A stretch of 11,052 bases of DNA from Lachnospiraceae bacterium UBA3287 (GTDB taxonomy: Bacteria; Bacillota; Clostridia; Lachnospirales; Lachnospiraceae). Under the pieces are notes generated by a model, which was given only the letters and a program-made list of their open reading frames with translations, ran no database searches and was not told the DNA's origin. The translations under genes were made by a program, and so were the position numbers. Of this stretch, positions 1-6,486 are shown piece by piece; the first letter of the stretch is position 1; each line of letters opens with the position of its first letter. The DNA is taken from assembly GCA_002362155.1 (NCBI GenBank), contig DETN01000211.1, positions 1 to 11,052 of the forward strand. The letters are read 5' to 3'.

Positions 1-810
1 ATCGCCACCAGTGTCTACACGGTGCTGGACAAGATCCTGATCGGACTTCTGACCGGAAACGAGGCGCAGAACGGCTTTTATGAGCAGACCACGGAAATGG
101 TCAACATGATGAAGGCCCTGACCTTTACCTCCCTCAACAACGTTCTGGGCGCCAGGATCTCCTATCTTTTCGAAAACAAAAAGTATGAGGAGATCAGGGA
201 GAGGATCCGCCTTTCCGTCAACTACATCCTCTACCTGGGACTGGGCATGTGCTTCGGACTCATGGCCGTGTCCCCCCGCTTCGTTCCCTGGTTCTACGGA
301 CCGGGCTACGACGAAGTGGCCGTCATGCTCCGGCTCATGAGCCCCATCGTGGTGGTCATCGGCGTAAGCAACTGCCTGGGGTCACAGTACTACACCCCTT
401 CGGGAAAACGGAAGCTGTCCGCCAAGTTCATCATTGCCGGCGCCTGTGCCAATCTGGTCATGAACCTGATCCTGATCCCCAGACTGATGGGCAACGGCGC
501 CATCATAGCGTCTCTGGCGGCAGAGCTTCTGATCACAGTGCTTTACCTGCGCCACTGCGACGGATACCTTACGGTATCCCAGCTCTGGCAGGACGGATGG
601 AAAAAGCTCCTGGCCGGCCTTGTCATGCTCGCCTGCATCCTTCTGATCGACCCCGCGATCGCCTCCGACAAATGGGCGGTCCTGATCGAGGTGCCTCTGG
701 GCGTTCTGATCTACTTTGCCGTGACATGGCTTTTGAAAGACCGTTTCCTCATGGACTTTATCCTCGGAAGAATGCTGAAGGGGATTATCGGTAAACTGAA
801 ACACAGATAA
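1..810 (+). CDS. Wzx-type polysaccharide flippase, C-terminal part (5' end outside window)
   Basis: The reading frame is open from the first base and ends at TAA 808-810, so only about 269 C-terminal residues are visible. Several hydrophobic segments follow one another (visible residues roughly 74-92, 105-126, 140-160, 166-182, 203-216 and 225-244), separated by short basic loops, and the last residues are Lys/Arg-rich and cytoplasmic. The loop between the first clear helices (Phe-Tyr-Gly-Pro-Gly-Tyr) and the following Pro-Ile-Val helix resemble the second half of MATE-fold oligosaccharide flippases (Wzx/RfbX family, polysaccharide_synt_C type). Such proteins move undecaprenyl-linked oligosaccharide repeat units across the cytoplasmic membrane. 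It is followed after 11 nt by a secreted transglutaminase-like gene and then a Wzz-like gene, which supports an exopolysaccharide or capsule operon. A MurJ or teichoic-acid flippase is possible but less likely in this context. Family assignment is fairly secure; the substrate is unknown. Confidence 0.85.
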   Translation: MATSVYTVLDKILIGLLTGNEAQNGFYEQTTEMVNMMKALTFTSLNNVLGARISYLFENKKYEEIRERIRLSVNYILYLGLGMCFGLMAVSPRFVPWFYGPGYDEVAVMLRLMSPIVVVIGVSNCLGSQYYTPSGKRKLSAKFIIAGACANLVMNLILIPRLMGNGAIIASLAAELLITVLYLRHCDGYLTVSQLWQDGWKKLLAGLVMLACILLIDPAIASDKWAVLIEVPLGVLIYFAVTWLLKDRFLMDFILGRMLKGIIGKLKHR

Positions 811-821
811 GGAGGAATCTC

Positions 822-2969
822 ATGAAAAGTAAAAATCTGTGCATGTTTCTGTGCCTGGTCATGACGGCCGGAATCTGCCTGTCCCCCCTTTCCTCGGCAG
901 CCGCAGAGCAGGAAGACCAGTCGGTGGAGGCCGCCCTGGCGGAGGGCTTTGCCCTGGACGAAACCGTGACGGATTCGGGAATGCTGATGCTGGAGCCCGC
1001 CGAAGGGGAGAATGCAGGCGGCGAAGCCGGCTCCTACCAGGCAGACGCCTATGTCTATGCCGATTACTCCTATATCGACCGTATGGACCAGACTTACTGC
1101 TATTACTACAACCATATGTCCGACCGCCAGCAGGGCGTTTATGCGGCTTTCCTGCATGCCTCCCAGGATCCCCTGGACCTTACGGTATTCCATTTCGCCG
1201 ACAAGTTCGGCAAGGGCTATACCATGACCAGCGAGGAGGTCACGGACACCTATCAGGGCTTCCTTTTCGATCATCCCGAATGCTGGTGGATGGGCCTGAG
1301 GTATCTCTTCTCCAGGACCAGGAACGAGAACGGAGAGTTCGACAACGATTATGTAACGGGCGTCCGACTCTATCAGGCCTACAGCTCCAGAGAGGACTGG
1401 AAAAAGGATACAGCTGCAGTGGAAGACGCGGCGGACGGATATATGGCTGCCGTGGACAGTGATGCTCCCGCAGCTGTCATTGCCCTGGAGCTGCATGACA
1501 GACTGATCGATCAGGTCGTCTACGACAATACGGCAGACAAGTACAGCAGGAGCCACAATGCGGCCGGCGCTCTTTTATCCGGGTCCGCTGTCTGCGACGG
1601 CTATTCCCTGGCCTATAAATATCTGCTCCGCAAAGCCGGCATCAACTGCACGGTGATCCCCGGAGAAGTGAAGACAGGCAAGCATGCCTGGACCACCGTC
1701 TTTCTGGACGGGGAATGGTACGAGACCGACCCTACCTGGAACGATCAGAGAAAATATGCCGAGCAGCATCTTTACTACAATCTGACCACCGATGAGATCA
1801 GCGGAGACGTGGACAGCGAAGTAAAGCACGTCAGAGAATTCGAGGGCTTTACCTCGGAGCTTCCCGTTGCCAATGGAACGCATTACACCTTTGACTACAT
1901 GAAAGAGGGACTGAGCCTGGAAGAGAAGCGGTCCACCTATACCTACATGGACAATACCAACCTGAGGAACGATCTGAGCCTTGTCCTGGACGGAAAGGAA
2001 ACAGACGACGAATGGACCATCAGGGCGGTGGATCTGGAAGGAGAGGAGATCGGCCCCTACGTCTGGAAGCTGAAGGTCTTTGTTCCGGACGGACTGACCC
2101 TGTCACAGGCCTGGACAGCCGGCACCGGCAGCTTTAAGGTGAAAAAAGACGGCAGCAGCCAGGAGTCCTATACCATTGAAGCATCGGTGATCTATGACAA
2201 CGGTCTCACCGCAGAGCCTTCACTGACCGTCACCCCCGAGGAAGCACCTCCTGTTCCTGCAGAAAAGGGAACCCTGGTCAAAAAGGGAAAAGCCACCTAC
2301 TGCATGACGGAGAACGGAGACTATCTGACCGGCTTCCAGGAAATAGAGGGAGAGCTCTATTATTTCGATCCCTCCACGAAAAAAATGGCCACCGGCTGGA
2401 ATACCATCGACGGAAAGAAGTATTACATGAAGACCTCCGACGGCGTCATGCGAAGGGGCATGCGCAAGGTATCGGGCGTCTATTACTTCTTCAATCTGGA
2501 GACCGGCGCCATGGAGACGGGCTATCAGGAGTACAAGGGCCACACCTACTACTTCCTTCCAAAGACCGGTGAAAGGGCCACGGGGTGGCAGAAGATCGAC
2601 GGCGGAAAGGCCTATTTCGGCGACAACGGACGCATGTATATAGGGATCTGCAAGGTGGGCGACTACAGCTATTTCTTTGATCCGGTCACAGGCCTTCGCG
2701 CCATCGGCTTTACCCAGGTGGGCAAGGAGACCTACTACATGAACAAGTACGGCCGCATCCAGTACGGCCTCAAGACCATAGACGGGTTCAGATACTATTT
2801 TGATTCCAAAGGAGTCATGCAGACGGGCTGGCAGGAGATCGGCGGCAGGAAATACTACTTCTATAAGAAGGGAGACCGCAAAGGCCGGGCTGCCACAGGC
2901 ACGGCCAGGATCGGCAGTACCTGGTATACCTTCAGCGAAAAAGGCGTCTTCAGAAAGAAAGGAAAATAA
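822..2969 (+). CDS. Secreted transglutaminase-like protein with C-terminal cell-wall/glucan-binding repeats
   Basis: A 715-residue exported protein. GGAGG at 811-815 lies 6 nt before the ATG, which fixes the start. Residues 1-28 form a signal peptide with likely cleavage after Ala-Ala-Ala. A Tyr/Asp-rich region (about 70-240) precedes a transglutaminase-core (papain-like) domain with a visible triad: Cys258 in SAVCDGYS, His288 in GKHAW and Asp303 in ETDPTWND. A beta-rich linker (about 370-470) and a Pro/Glu hinge (471-482) lead to about eleven 20-residue repeats (about 486-712) of the YYF-D-x-G-x-x-x-x-G-W pattern, as in choline- or glucan-binding repeats. The usual inference is a surface-retained cysteine hydrolase or amide-bond enzyme; bacterial members of this fold include proteases and peptide cross-linkers. 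The repeats may hold it to wall polymer or to the polysaccharide made by this operon. Substrate unknown. It is unusual to find it between a flippase and a Wzz-like gene. Domain calls are strong, activity is inferred. Confidence 0.88.
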   Translation: MKSKNLCMFLCLVMTAGICLSPLSSAAAEQEDQSVEAALAEGFALDETVTDSGMLMLEPAEGENAGGEAGSYQADAYVYADYSYIDRMDQTYCYYYNHMSDRQQGVYAAFLHASQDPLDLTVFHFADKFGKGYTMTSEEVTDTYQGFLFDHPECWWMGLRYLFSRTRNENGEFDNDYVTGVRLYQAYSSREDWKKDTAAVEDAADGYMAAVDSDAPAAVIALELHDRLIDQVVYDNTADKYSRSHNAAGALLSGSAVCDGYSLAYKYLLRKAGINCTVIPGEVKTGKHAWTTVFLDGEWYETDPTWNDQRKYAEQHLYYNLTTDEISGDVDSEVKHVREFEGFTSELPVANGTHYTFDYMKEGLSLEEKRSTYTYMDNTNLRNDLSLVLDGKETDDEWTIRAVDLEGEEIGPYVWKLKVFVPDGLTLSQAWTAGTGSFKVKKDGSSQESYTIEASVIYDNGLTAEPSLTVTPEEAPPVPAEKGTLVKKGKATYCMTENGDYLTGFQEIEGELYYFDPSTKKMATGWNTIDGKKYYMKTSDGVMRRGMRKVSGVYYFFNLETGAMETGYQEYKGHTYYFLPKTGERATGWQKIDGGKAYFGDNGRMYIGICKVGDYSYFFDPVTGLRAIGFTQVGKETYYMNKYGRIQYGLKTIDGFRYYFDSKGVMQTGWQEIGGRKYYFYKKGDRKGRAATGTARIGSTWYTFSEKGVFRKKGK

Positions 2970-2972
2970 GAG

Positions 2973-4340
2973 ATGAGTACAGCAGACCGATATGCGTATG
3001 ATGAAAAAAATTACATCAGAGAAGTCAGTCTCCTGGATCTGTGCCGTGAGATCGTAAAGAAGTGGCTGATCATTTTGATCGCAGCCCTGGTCCTGGCAGT
3101 TCTGGCAGCGGGCTACAGCGTCCTCAAGAACAAGAGAAGGCAGTCCTCCATGGACCAGGCCTATGCCAAGTATGAGGAGGCCATGGTCACTTACAATACC
3201 CAGCTGGAGACCCTTCAGAAGCAGCTGCGGATCAACCAGGCCCAGGTAGACAATTCCAATATCTATGCGGAGAAATCCGTGCTGATGAATCTGGATCCCT
3301 ACAACGTTTCCATGTCGGAGGCCATCCTGACCATCACCTTTGACGACGCCCAGAACAGGGCGGATTCCGCAGGAGGAAACATGGGCGCCTACAAGGCCCA
3401 GCAGGCCTATACCCTGATGCTGGCCTACTCCTCCTATATCACAGAGACCATCCCCATGGATGCTCTGGCCCAGGAGCTGGGCATTGATGAGGCCTATCTG
3501 AGGGAGCTGATCAAGGTCACCTATTCCCCCAATACCCAGTCTCAGGTCATGAATCTGATCATCTACGGCAGGGATACGGCTATGGCCGAGAAGATCCGCG
3601 ACTTCATCCTGGAAAATCTGGACGGCGTGGAAAAGAACCTGGAGACCCAGTACGGGACTCATGAAGTGACGGTTCTGAGCAAATCCACCAAGCAGGGGGT
3701 AGATCTGAACCTCAAGGATTCCCAGACATCCACCACTTCCGCCCAGACCAGCCTGACCAAGTCTCTGACCAACCTGCAGACCACCATTGCGGCCCTGGAC
3801 AAGCCTTCCTATTCGGCTCCCTATTCCACCTCCACCCTGATCAAGCAGGCTGTGACCATGGCGGTATTCGGCTTCCTGGGCGGTGCGGTCCTGATGGCTC
3901 TTTTCCTGGCGGTCCGGATCATAATGGCCGGGACCTTAATGTCCGCAGGCGAACTGAGCCGCAAATTCGGTCTTAAGTGCCTGGGATGCCCGGGCCCCAC
4001 AAGAGATCAGTACAAGCTGATCTGTGCCCAGATCGAAAACTATATGAAGAACAGAGATCCCGAAGGTGCCGGCAGGATCCTCTTTATCTCTACTCTGGAA
4101 AACAAGAGGGCGGCCGCGGCGGTCAAGGAAATGAGAAAGTGCGAGAGCGAGATGCTGATCTTCGATCTGGCCTCCTCCGTCACCGCAAGGCCCGATTCCA
4201 TCCGCAAGATCGCGGATTACGACGCCTGCGTGCTTCTTGAAGAAGTGCATGTATCCAGATATGCCGACATCGTAAGACTGCTGGAGATCCTTGGCGACTC
4301 CGACAAGACCCTGATCGGTACGGTCATCCTGGGGGCATGA
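2973..4340 (+). CDS. Wzz/CapA-like polysaccharide chain-length protein with degenerate BY-kinase-like tail
   Basis: 455 residues. The start lies 3 nt after the upstream stop, with AAAGGA inside the end of the preceding gene about 9 nt before the ATG, implying translational coupling. Two transmembrane helices (about 31-51 and 294-318) flank an extracytoplasmic region with coiled-coil-like helices (about 60-95 and 245-275), the layout of Wzz/CapA polysaccharide co-polymerases that set chain length of exported polysaccharide. The cytoplasmic tail (about 319-455) looks like a shrunken BY-kinase/ParA-type domain. A QYKLICAQIENYM segment matches the EAYRxLRTNI helix that precedes the P-loop, then ILFIST, MLIFD and a C-terminal LIGTVILGA strand follow. 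Where Walker A (GxxGKS/T) should be, the sequence is STLENKRAAAA, so ATP binding is probably lost. No separate kinase gene follows in the window. Chain-length family membership is confident; the degenerate-kinase reading is inference from motif order. Confidence 0.85.
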   Translation: MSTADRYAYDEKNYIREVSLLDLCREIVKKWLIILIAALVLAVLAAGYSVLKNKRRQSSMDQAYAKYEEAMVTYNTQLETLQKQLRINQAQVDNSNIYAEKSVLMNLDPYNVSMSEAILTITFDDAQNRADSAGGNMGAYKAQQAYTLMLAYSSYITETIPMDALAQELGIDEAYLRELIKVTYSPNTQSQVMNLIIYGRDTAMAEKIRDFILENLDGVEKNLETQYGTHEVTVLSKSTKQGVDLNLKDSQTSTTSAQTSLTKSLTNLQTTIAALDKPSYSAPYSTSTLIKQAVTMAVFGFLGGAVLMALFLAVRIIMAGTLMSAGELSRKFGLKCLGCPGPTRDQYKLICAQIENYMKNRDPEGAGRILFISTLENKRAAAAVKEMRKCESEMLIFDLASSVTARPDSIRKIADYDACVLLEEVHVSRYADIVRLLEILGDSDKTLIGTVILGA

Positions 4341-4366
4341 GATCCGCCTGAAGGACAAAAGATAAG

Positions 4367-4406
4367 AAAAAAGATCCGGTCAAAAGAAGATAAAAAAGAC
4401 CGGATC
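4367..4406 (-). terminator. Second (distal) terminator of the leftward gene pair
   Basis: Perfect 9-bp inverted repeat: GATCCGGTC at 4373-4381 and GACCGGATC at 4398-4406, with a 16-nt A-rich loop. Read on the minus strand the stem is followed by six T's (4372-4367), as in a rho-independent terminator. It lies beyond the stronger hairpin at 4451-4483, so it would act as a backup. The large loop makes it weaker than a classical terminator. Confidence 0.55.
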
Positions 4407-4416
4407 AAAAGAAGAT
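4380..4416. repeat. 12-bp direct repeat in purine-rich intergenic stretch
   Basis: TCAAAAGAAGAT occurs at 4380-4391 and again at 4405-4416, interleaved with the inverted repeat of the distal terminator. The surrounding 4351-4450 is strongly A/G-rich on the plus strand with recurring GATAAAA-like words. It may be a slippage-derived duplication; no function is evident. Confidence 0.6.
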
Positions 4417-4450
4417 GCGATAAAAAGATTTGATAAAAGCAGATGATAAA

Positions 4451-4483
4451 AACAAAACCTGCGGCGATGCCGCAGGTTTTGTT
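4451..4483. terminator. Bidirectional rho-independent terminator between convergent operons
   Basis: A perfect 15-bp stem (4451-4465 with 4469-4483) closes a 3-nt loop. The core CCTGCGGC/GCCGCAGG is flanked by A- and T-rich ends, so a U-tract follows the GC core on either strand (TTTTGTT rightward, TTTTGTTTTT leftward). It separates the rightward polysaccharide operon ending at 4340 from the leftward gene ending at 4510. Confidence 0.9.
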
Positions 4484-4509
4484 ACGGATGGATTTTGTTT
4501 TCAGACTCT

Positions 4510-5052
4510 TTAGTATCTCCGGAAGATCTGATCGGGAAGATGGCTGATCAGGACATGGGACCCTATGCCGACGATGATGCCGGCTGCCATGCCGGAGAAG
4601 ATCAGGACCGGGAAATAGAGGAAGATCCTGGCATTGGATACGGCAAAGGCCGCCACAGCCAGCTGGCCCAGGTTGTGGAATACGCCCCCGGCCAGGCTGA
4701 CGCCCAGCACCGAAAAGAGGCCCGATCTCCAGCACAGATACATGATCAGGAAGGAGCAGATGCTGCCTGCCAGGGAATAAAGCATCCCGAAGAGGCCCGT
4801 AAACAGAAGGCCTGCCATCAGTACCCTGACCACGTTGATGGTGACGGCATAGGAAGGGCTCATCTTATAGAGAGCCACCACCACCACCAGGTTGGCAAGC
4901 CCCAGCTTGACGCCGGGAATGCCGGTATAAAAGGGGAAGATGACTTCTATATAGGAGAAGATCAGGGCAAGGGCCGCCAGCATGGCGCTGAGGGTGATCC
5001 TTCTGGGAGACCATCCGCTGCGGTCACTGGGCGATGGCGTCGAGTGCTTCAT
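4510..5052 (-). CDS. Gx transporter / heptaprenyl-diphosphate-synthase component I family membrane protein
   Basis: 180 residues when started at the ATG at 5052; the stop is TAA at 4512-4510. An in-frame GTG at 5064 is possible, but AAGGAGG (5070-5064) overlaps that codon and sits 11 nt before the ATG at 5052, so the ATG is preferred. The protein is mostly hydrophobic, with about five or six helices, and carries the family signature FSYIEVIFPF near residues 32-41 and GIPGVKLGLANL at about 44-55. These match the small Hpre_diP_synt_I/Gx transporter family, which resembles ECF-type substrate-binding membrane subunits. The old name heptaprenyl diphosphate synthase component I is historical, and a transport role is only predicted. 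The 5' end overlaps the upstream NusG-domain-II gene by 29 bp, indicating one transcript and coupled translation. Substrate unknown. Confidence 0.85.
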   Translation of the reverse strand: MKHSTPSPSDRSGWSPRRITLSAMLAALALIFSYIEVIFPFYTGIPGVKLGLANLVVVVALYKMSPSYAVTINVVRVLMAGLLFTGLFGMLYSLAGSICSFLIMYLCWRSGLFSVLGVSLAGGVFHNLGQLAVAAFAVSNARIFLYFPVLIFSGMAAGIIVGIGSHVLISHLPDQIFRRY

Positions 5053-5407
5053 CCGAATCTTCACCTCCTTCGATTTCTACGATCACATAGTTGGGGAGAC
5101 AGACGATCAGCTGGCCGGGCGTGGTAACAACGCCTTCATGGACACAGATCTGGTTTTCGCAGGTGGAGTAGGACATGGAGACGCCGCCGTCCTTGATGGT
5201 CACGGTATTCTGGCGGTCTCCGTTATGGATTTCTATGACATTGTCCTGATCCAGGGGATATCTGCCGTATTCGTTTCCGTCTACGTTTATGACCACCTGC
5301 TGTCCCGGAGAGGATGCTGCCCGGATGGTAAAAAAGAGCATTGCAAATCCGAAGGCCAGCAGTACAATAAATAATACGATATCTGCTTTTCTTATGATTT
5401 TGAACAT
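5024..5407 (-). CDS. NusG domain II-containing membrane-anchored protein
   Basis: 127 residues. One N-terminal transmembrane helix (about 8-29) is followed by a small beta-rich domain that would lie outside the membrane. The conserved core has Cys83, Cys88 and Cys103 in the pattern C-x4-C-x-x-x-G ... IVCLPN, followed by a YVIVEIEG strand, typical of the stand-alone NusG-domain-II family of Firmicutes. Despite the name it lacks the NusG N-terminal domain and is not expected to be a transcription factor. The acidic tail (GGEDSDEALDAIAQ) overlaps the start of the downstream Gx-type gene by 29 bp. In Clostridia these two genes often occur together, sometimes near flavin-transfer genes (from memory of the families); none is seen here. 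Only a weak AGGA precedes the ATG at 5407. The three cysteines might bind a metal or form a disulfide, but this is not known. Confidence 0.82.
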   Translation of the reverse strand: MFKIIRKADIVLFIVLLAFGFAMLFFTIRAASSPGQQVVINVDGNEYGRYPLDQDNVIEIHNGDRQNTVTIKDGGVSMSYSTCENQICVHEGVVTTPGQLIVCLPNYVIVEIEGGEDSDEALDAIAQ

Positions 5408-5418
5408 GAATTATCCTG

Positions 5419-5424
5419 TATAAT
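5419..5424 (+). promoter_or_regulatory. Candidate -10 box for the cytidylyltransferase gene
   Basis: TATAAT at 5419-5424, directly preceded by TG. No good -35 hexamer lies at 16-18 bp spacing; TTGAAC at 5400-5405 is too close (13 bp). If used, transcription would start near 5431 and give a leader of about 107 nt before the ATG at 5538. The 5' ends would overlap the opposite transcript by about 20 nt. Confidence 0.35.
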
Positions 5425-5459
5425 GAGTGTAAGACAAGGGGTGCGAAACTACGGCACCC

Positions 5460-5489
5460 ATTATAACACAGCCGGGATATTTGTTCCAA
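5460..5489 (-). promoter_or_regulatory. Promoter of the NusG-II / Gx-type gene pair
   Basis: On the minus strand TTGGAA (5489-5484), an 18-bp spacer and a perfect TATAAT (5465-5460) form a sigma-A-type promoter. Transcription would start near 5453, about 45 nt before the ATG at 5407. The new transcript would begin with a small hairpin, GGGTGC (5459-5454) against GCACCC-type bases at 5444-5439. Confidence 0.7.
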
Positions 5490-5508
5490 GAAATTGCAGA
5501 GGAACAAA
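5480..5508. repeat. 8-bp inverted repeat between the divergent genes
   Basis: TTTGTTCC at 5480-5487 and GGAACAAA at 5501-5508 are perfect reverse complements separated by 13 bp. The left arm overlaps the -35 box of the leftward promoter, and the whole element lies in the leader of the rightward gene. It could be an operator or a leader hairpin; nothing in the sequence decides. Confidence 0.5.
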
Positions 5509-5537
5509 ACAGGAACCCTGAAAGGAAACTTTTACAT

Positions 5538-6239
5538 ATGAATTACGCAGTCATCCTGTCGGGCGGCATCGGTTCCAGAATGAACCGGCCTGAATGCCCC
5601 AAACAGTATATAGAAGTCCTGGGAAAGCCCGTCCTGGTCTATACGCTGGAGATCTTCCAGGCCAATCCGGACGTGGAGGGGATCGTGATCGTGGCGGCCT
5701 CCCAGTGGAGAGAGGATATAAACGGCTGGCTTAAGGAATACGGGATCAGCAAGTTCATCGGATATGCGGATCCGGGAGAATCCAGGCAGGAATCCTTCCT
5801 GTCCGGTCTGGAGGCCTGTATGGAGACGTCAAAGGACCCCGCCGACAGGGTCATCATCCATGAGGCGGTCCGTCCCCTGGTCACCGGAAAGCTGATCTCG
5901 GCCTGCCTGAAGGAGATCGACAGCTATGAGGGCTGCATGCCGGTCATCCCCATGAACGACACCATCTACCAGAGCACCGACGGGGAGAACCTGACGGGAC
6001 TGGCGGACAGGTCCATTCTCTACTGCGGCCAGAGCCCCGAGTCCTTCCTTCTGTGGAAATTTACCCAGATCAACCGGGAGACCGACAGGGCCCTGCTGAA
6101 AAAGATCCGGGGCGCCAGCGAGCTGGCTTATATGAAGGGCGTAAAGATGCACCTGATCCCCGGAGAGCAGAACAATTTTAAAATCACATACGAGCCAGAT
6201 CTGGACAGGTTCCAGAGGATACTTGAAAGCCGGTCATGA
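5538..6239 (+). CDS. ispD: 2-C-methyl-D-erythritol 4-phosphate cytidylyltransferase (IspD/TarI family)
   Basis: 233 residues from the ATG at 5538; AAAGGA at about 5521-5526 precedes it. An upstream in-frame TTG at 5481 adds 19 residues before the nucleotide-binding loop and is not favoured. The loop LSGGIGSRM (7-15) and PKQY (21-24, Lys22) bind CTP; GESRQESFLSGL (80-91), HEAVRP (108-113), NDTIYQS (140-146), GQSPESF (164-170) and FKITYEPDL (214-222, Lys215) follow in family order. IspD makes CDP-methylerythritol for non-mevalonate isoprenoid synthesis; the paralogue TarI makes CDP-ribitol for teichoic acid. GQSPESF leans toward TarI, but no tarJ neighbour is present and the gene stands alone with its own terminator, so ispD is the working name. 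The usual HDA acidic residue is Glu109 instead of Asp, a conservative change at a metal-binding position. Confidence 0.8.
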   Translation: MNYAVILSGGIGSRMNRPECPKQYIEVLGKPVLVYTLEIFQANPDVEGIVIVAASQWREDINGWLKEYGISKFIGYADPGESRQESFLSGLEACMETSKDPADRVIIHEAVRPLVTGKLISACLKEIDSYEGCMPVIPMNDTIYQSTDGENLTGLADRSILYCGQSPESFLLWKFTQINRETDRALLKKIRGASELAYMKGVKMHLIPGEQNNFKITYEPDLDRFQRILESRS

Positions 6240-6252
6240 CGACCGGCTTTTT
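6226..6252 (+). terminator. Terminator overlapping the cytidylyltransferase stop codon
   Basis: Perfect 10-bp stem AAAGCCGGTC (6226-6235) / GACCGGCTTT (6241-6250) with loop ATGAC, ending in TTTTT (6248-6252). The TGA stop (6237-6239) sits in the loop, so the last four sense codons form the left arm of the hairpin. Confidence 0.88.
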
Positions 6253-6277
6253 CCGTGCCGGAAAGAGGGAAGAGCAT

Positions 6278-6307
6278 AAAAAAAGAGCAGTCCCTTTGAA
6301 CTGCTCT
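6278..6307 (-). terminator. Terminator of the tRNA-Val(GAC) transcript
   Basis: Minus-strand hairpin: AGAGCAGT (6307-6300), 8-nt loop, ACTGCTCT (6291-6284), then T's opposite 6283-6278. It begins 6 nt downstream of the tRNA 3' end. Confidence 0.85.
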
Positions 6308-6313
6308 CAGGTA

Positions 6314-6387
6314 TGGAACCTACGGGGATCGAACCCATGACCTCCCGCACGTCAAGCGGACGCTCATCCCAGCTGAGCTAAGGTTCC
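6314..6387 (-). tRNA. tRNA-Val (anticodon GAC)
   Basis: The 7-bp acceptor stem GGAACCT/AGGTTCC, D-arm TAGCTCAGC, anticodon loop TTGACGT closed by TCCGC/GCGGG, and T-arm GGGTTCGATCCCC form a complete cloverleaf. Anticodon GAC reads GUC/GUU valine codons. Discriminator A (6314); CCA is not encoded. It is 99 nt from the next tRNA upstream and has its own promoter and terminator. Confidence 0.95.
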
Positions 6388-6418
6388 ATATTGTCTGCCG
6401 GTCTTGCCGACAAATGAT

Positions 6419-6447
6419 ATTATAGCGGATTGAAAGCGCAGAGGCAA
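6419..6447 (-). promoter_or_regulatory. Promoter of tRNA-Val(GAC)
   Basis: On the minus strand TTGCCT (6447-6442), a 17-bp spacer and TATAAT (6424-6419). The start would be near 6413, about 25 nt before the tRNA. No convincing terminator hairpin is seen between tRNA-Val(CAC) and this promoter, so read-through from the upstream cluster is also possible. Confidence 0.7.
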
Positions 6448-6486
6448 CAGTTTTTTTTATTTCTATTGTCTGACTTTTTCATCCAG

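Noticed and set aside
2220..3662. Long minus-strand open frame (about 480 codons) across the transglutaminase-like and chain-length genes
   Set aside because: It is antisense to two well-supported coding genes, is low-complexity (Leu/Gly/His/Gln-rich), crosses their gene boundary, has no recognisable domain, and arises from the codon bias of the plus-strand genes.
5053..5064. GTG at 5064 as start of the Gx-type gene
   Set aside because: The Shine-Dalgarno AAGGAGG overlaps that GTG and is correctly placed only for the ATG at 5052.
4495..5127. Plus-strand open frame opposite the Gx-type gene
   Set aside because: The minus strand encodes a typical membrane protein with family motifs, a good ribosome binding site and a matching partner gene. 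The plus-strand product is low-complexity and without motifs.
5481..5537. TTG at 5481 as start of the cytidylyltransferase
   Set aside because: It adds residues with no family counterpart before the nucleotide-binding loop; the ATG at 5538 gives the usual length and N-terminus.
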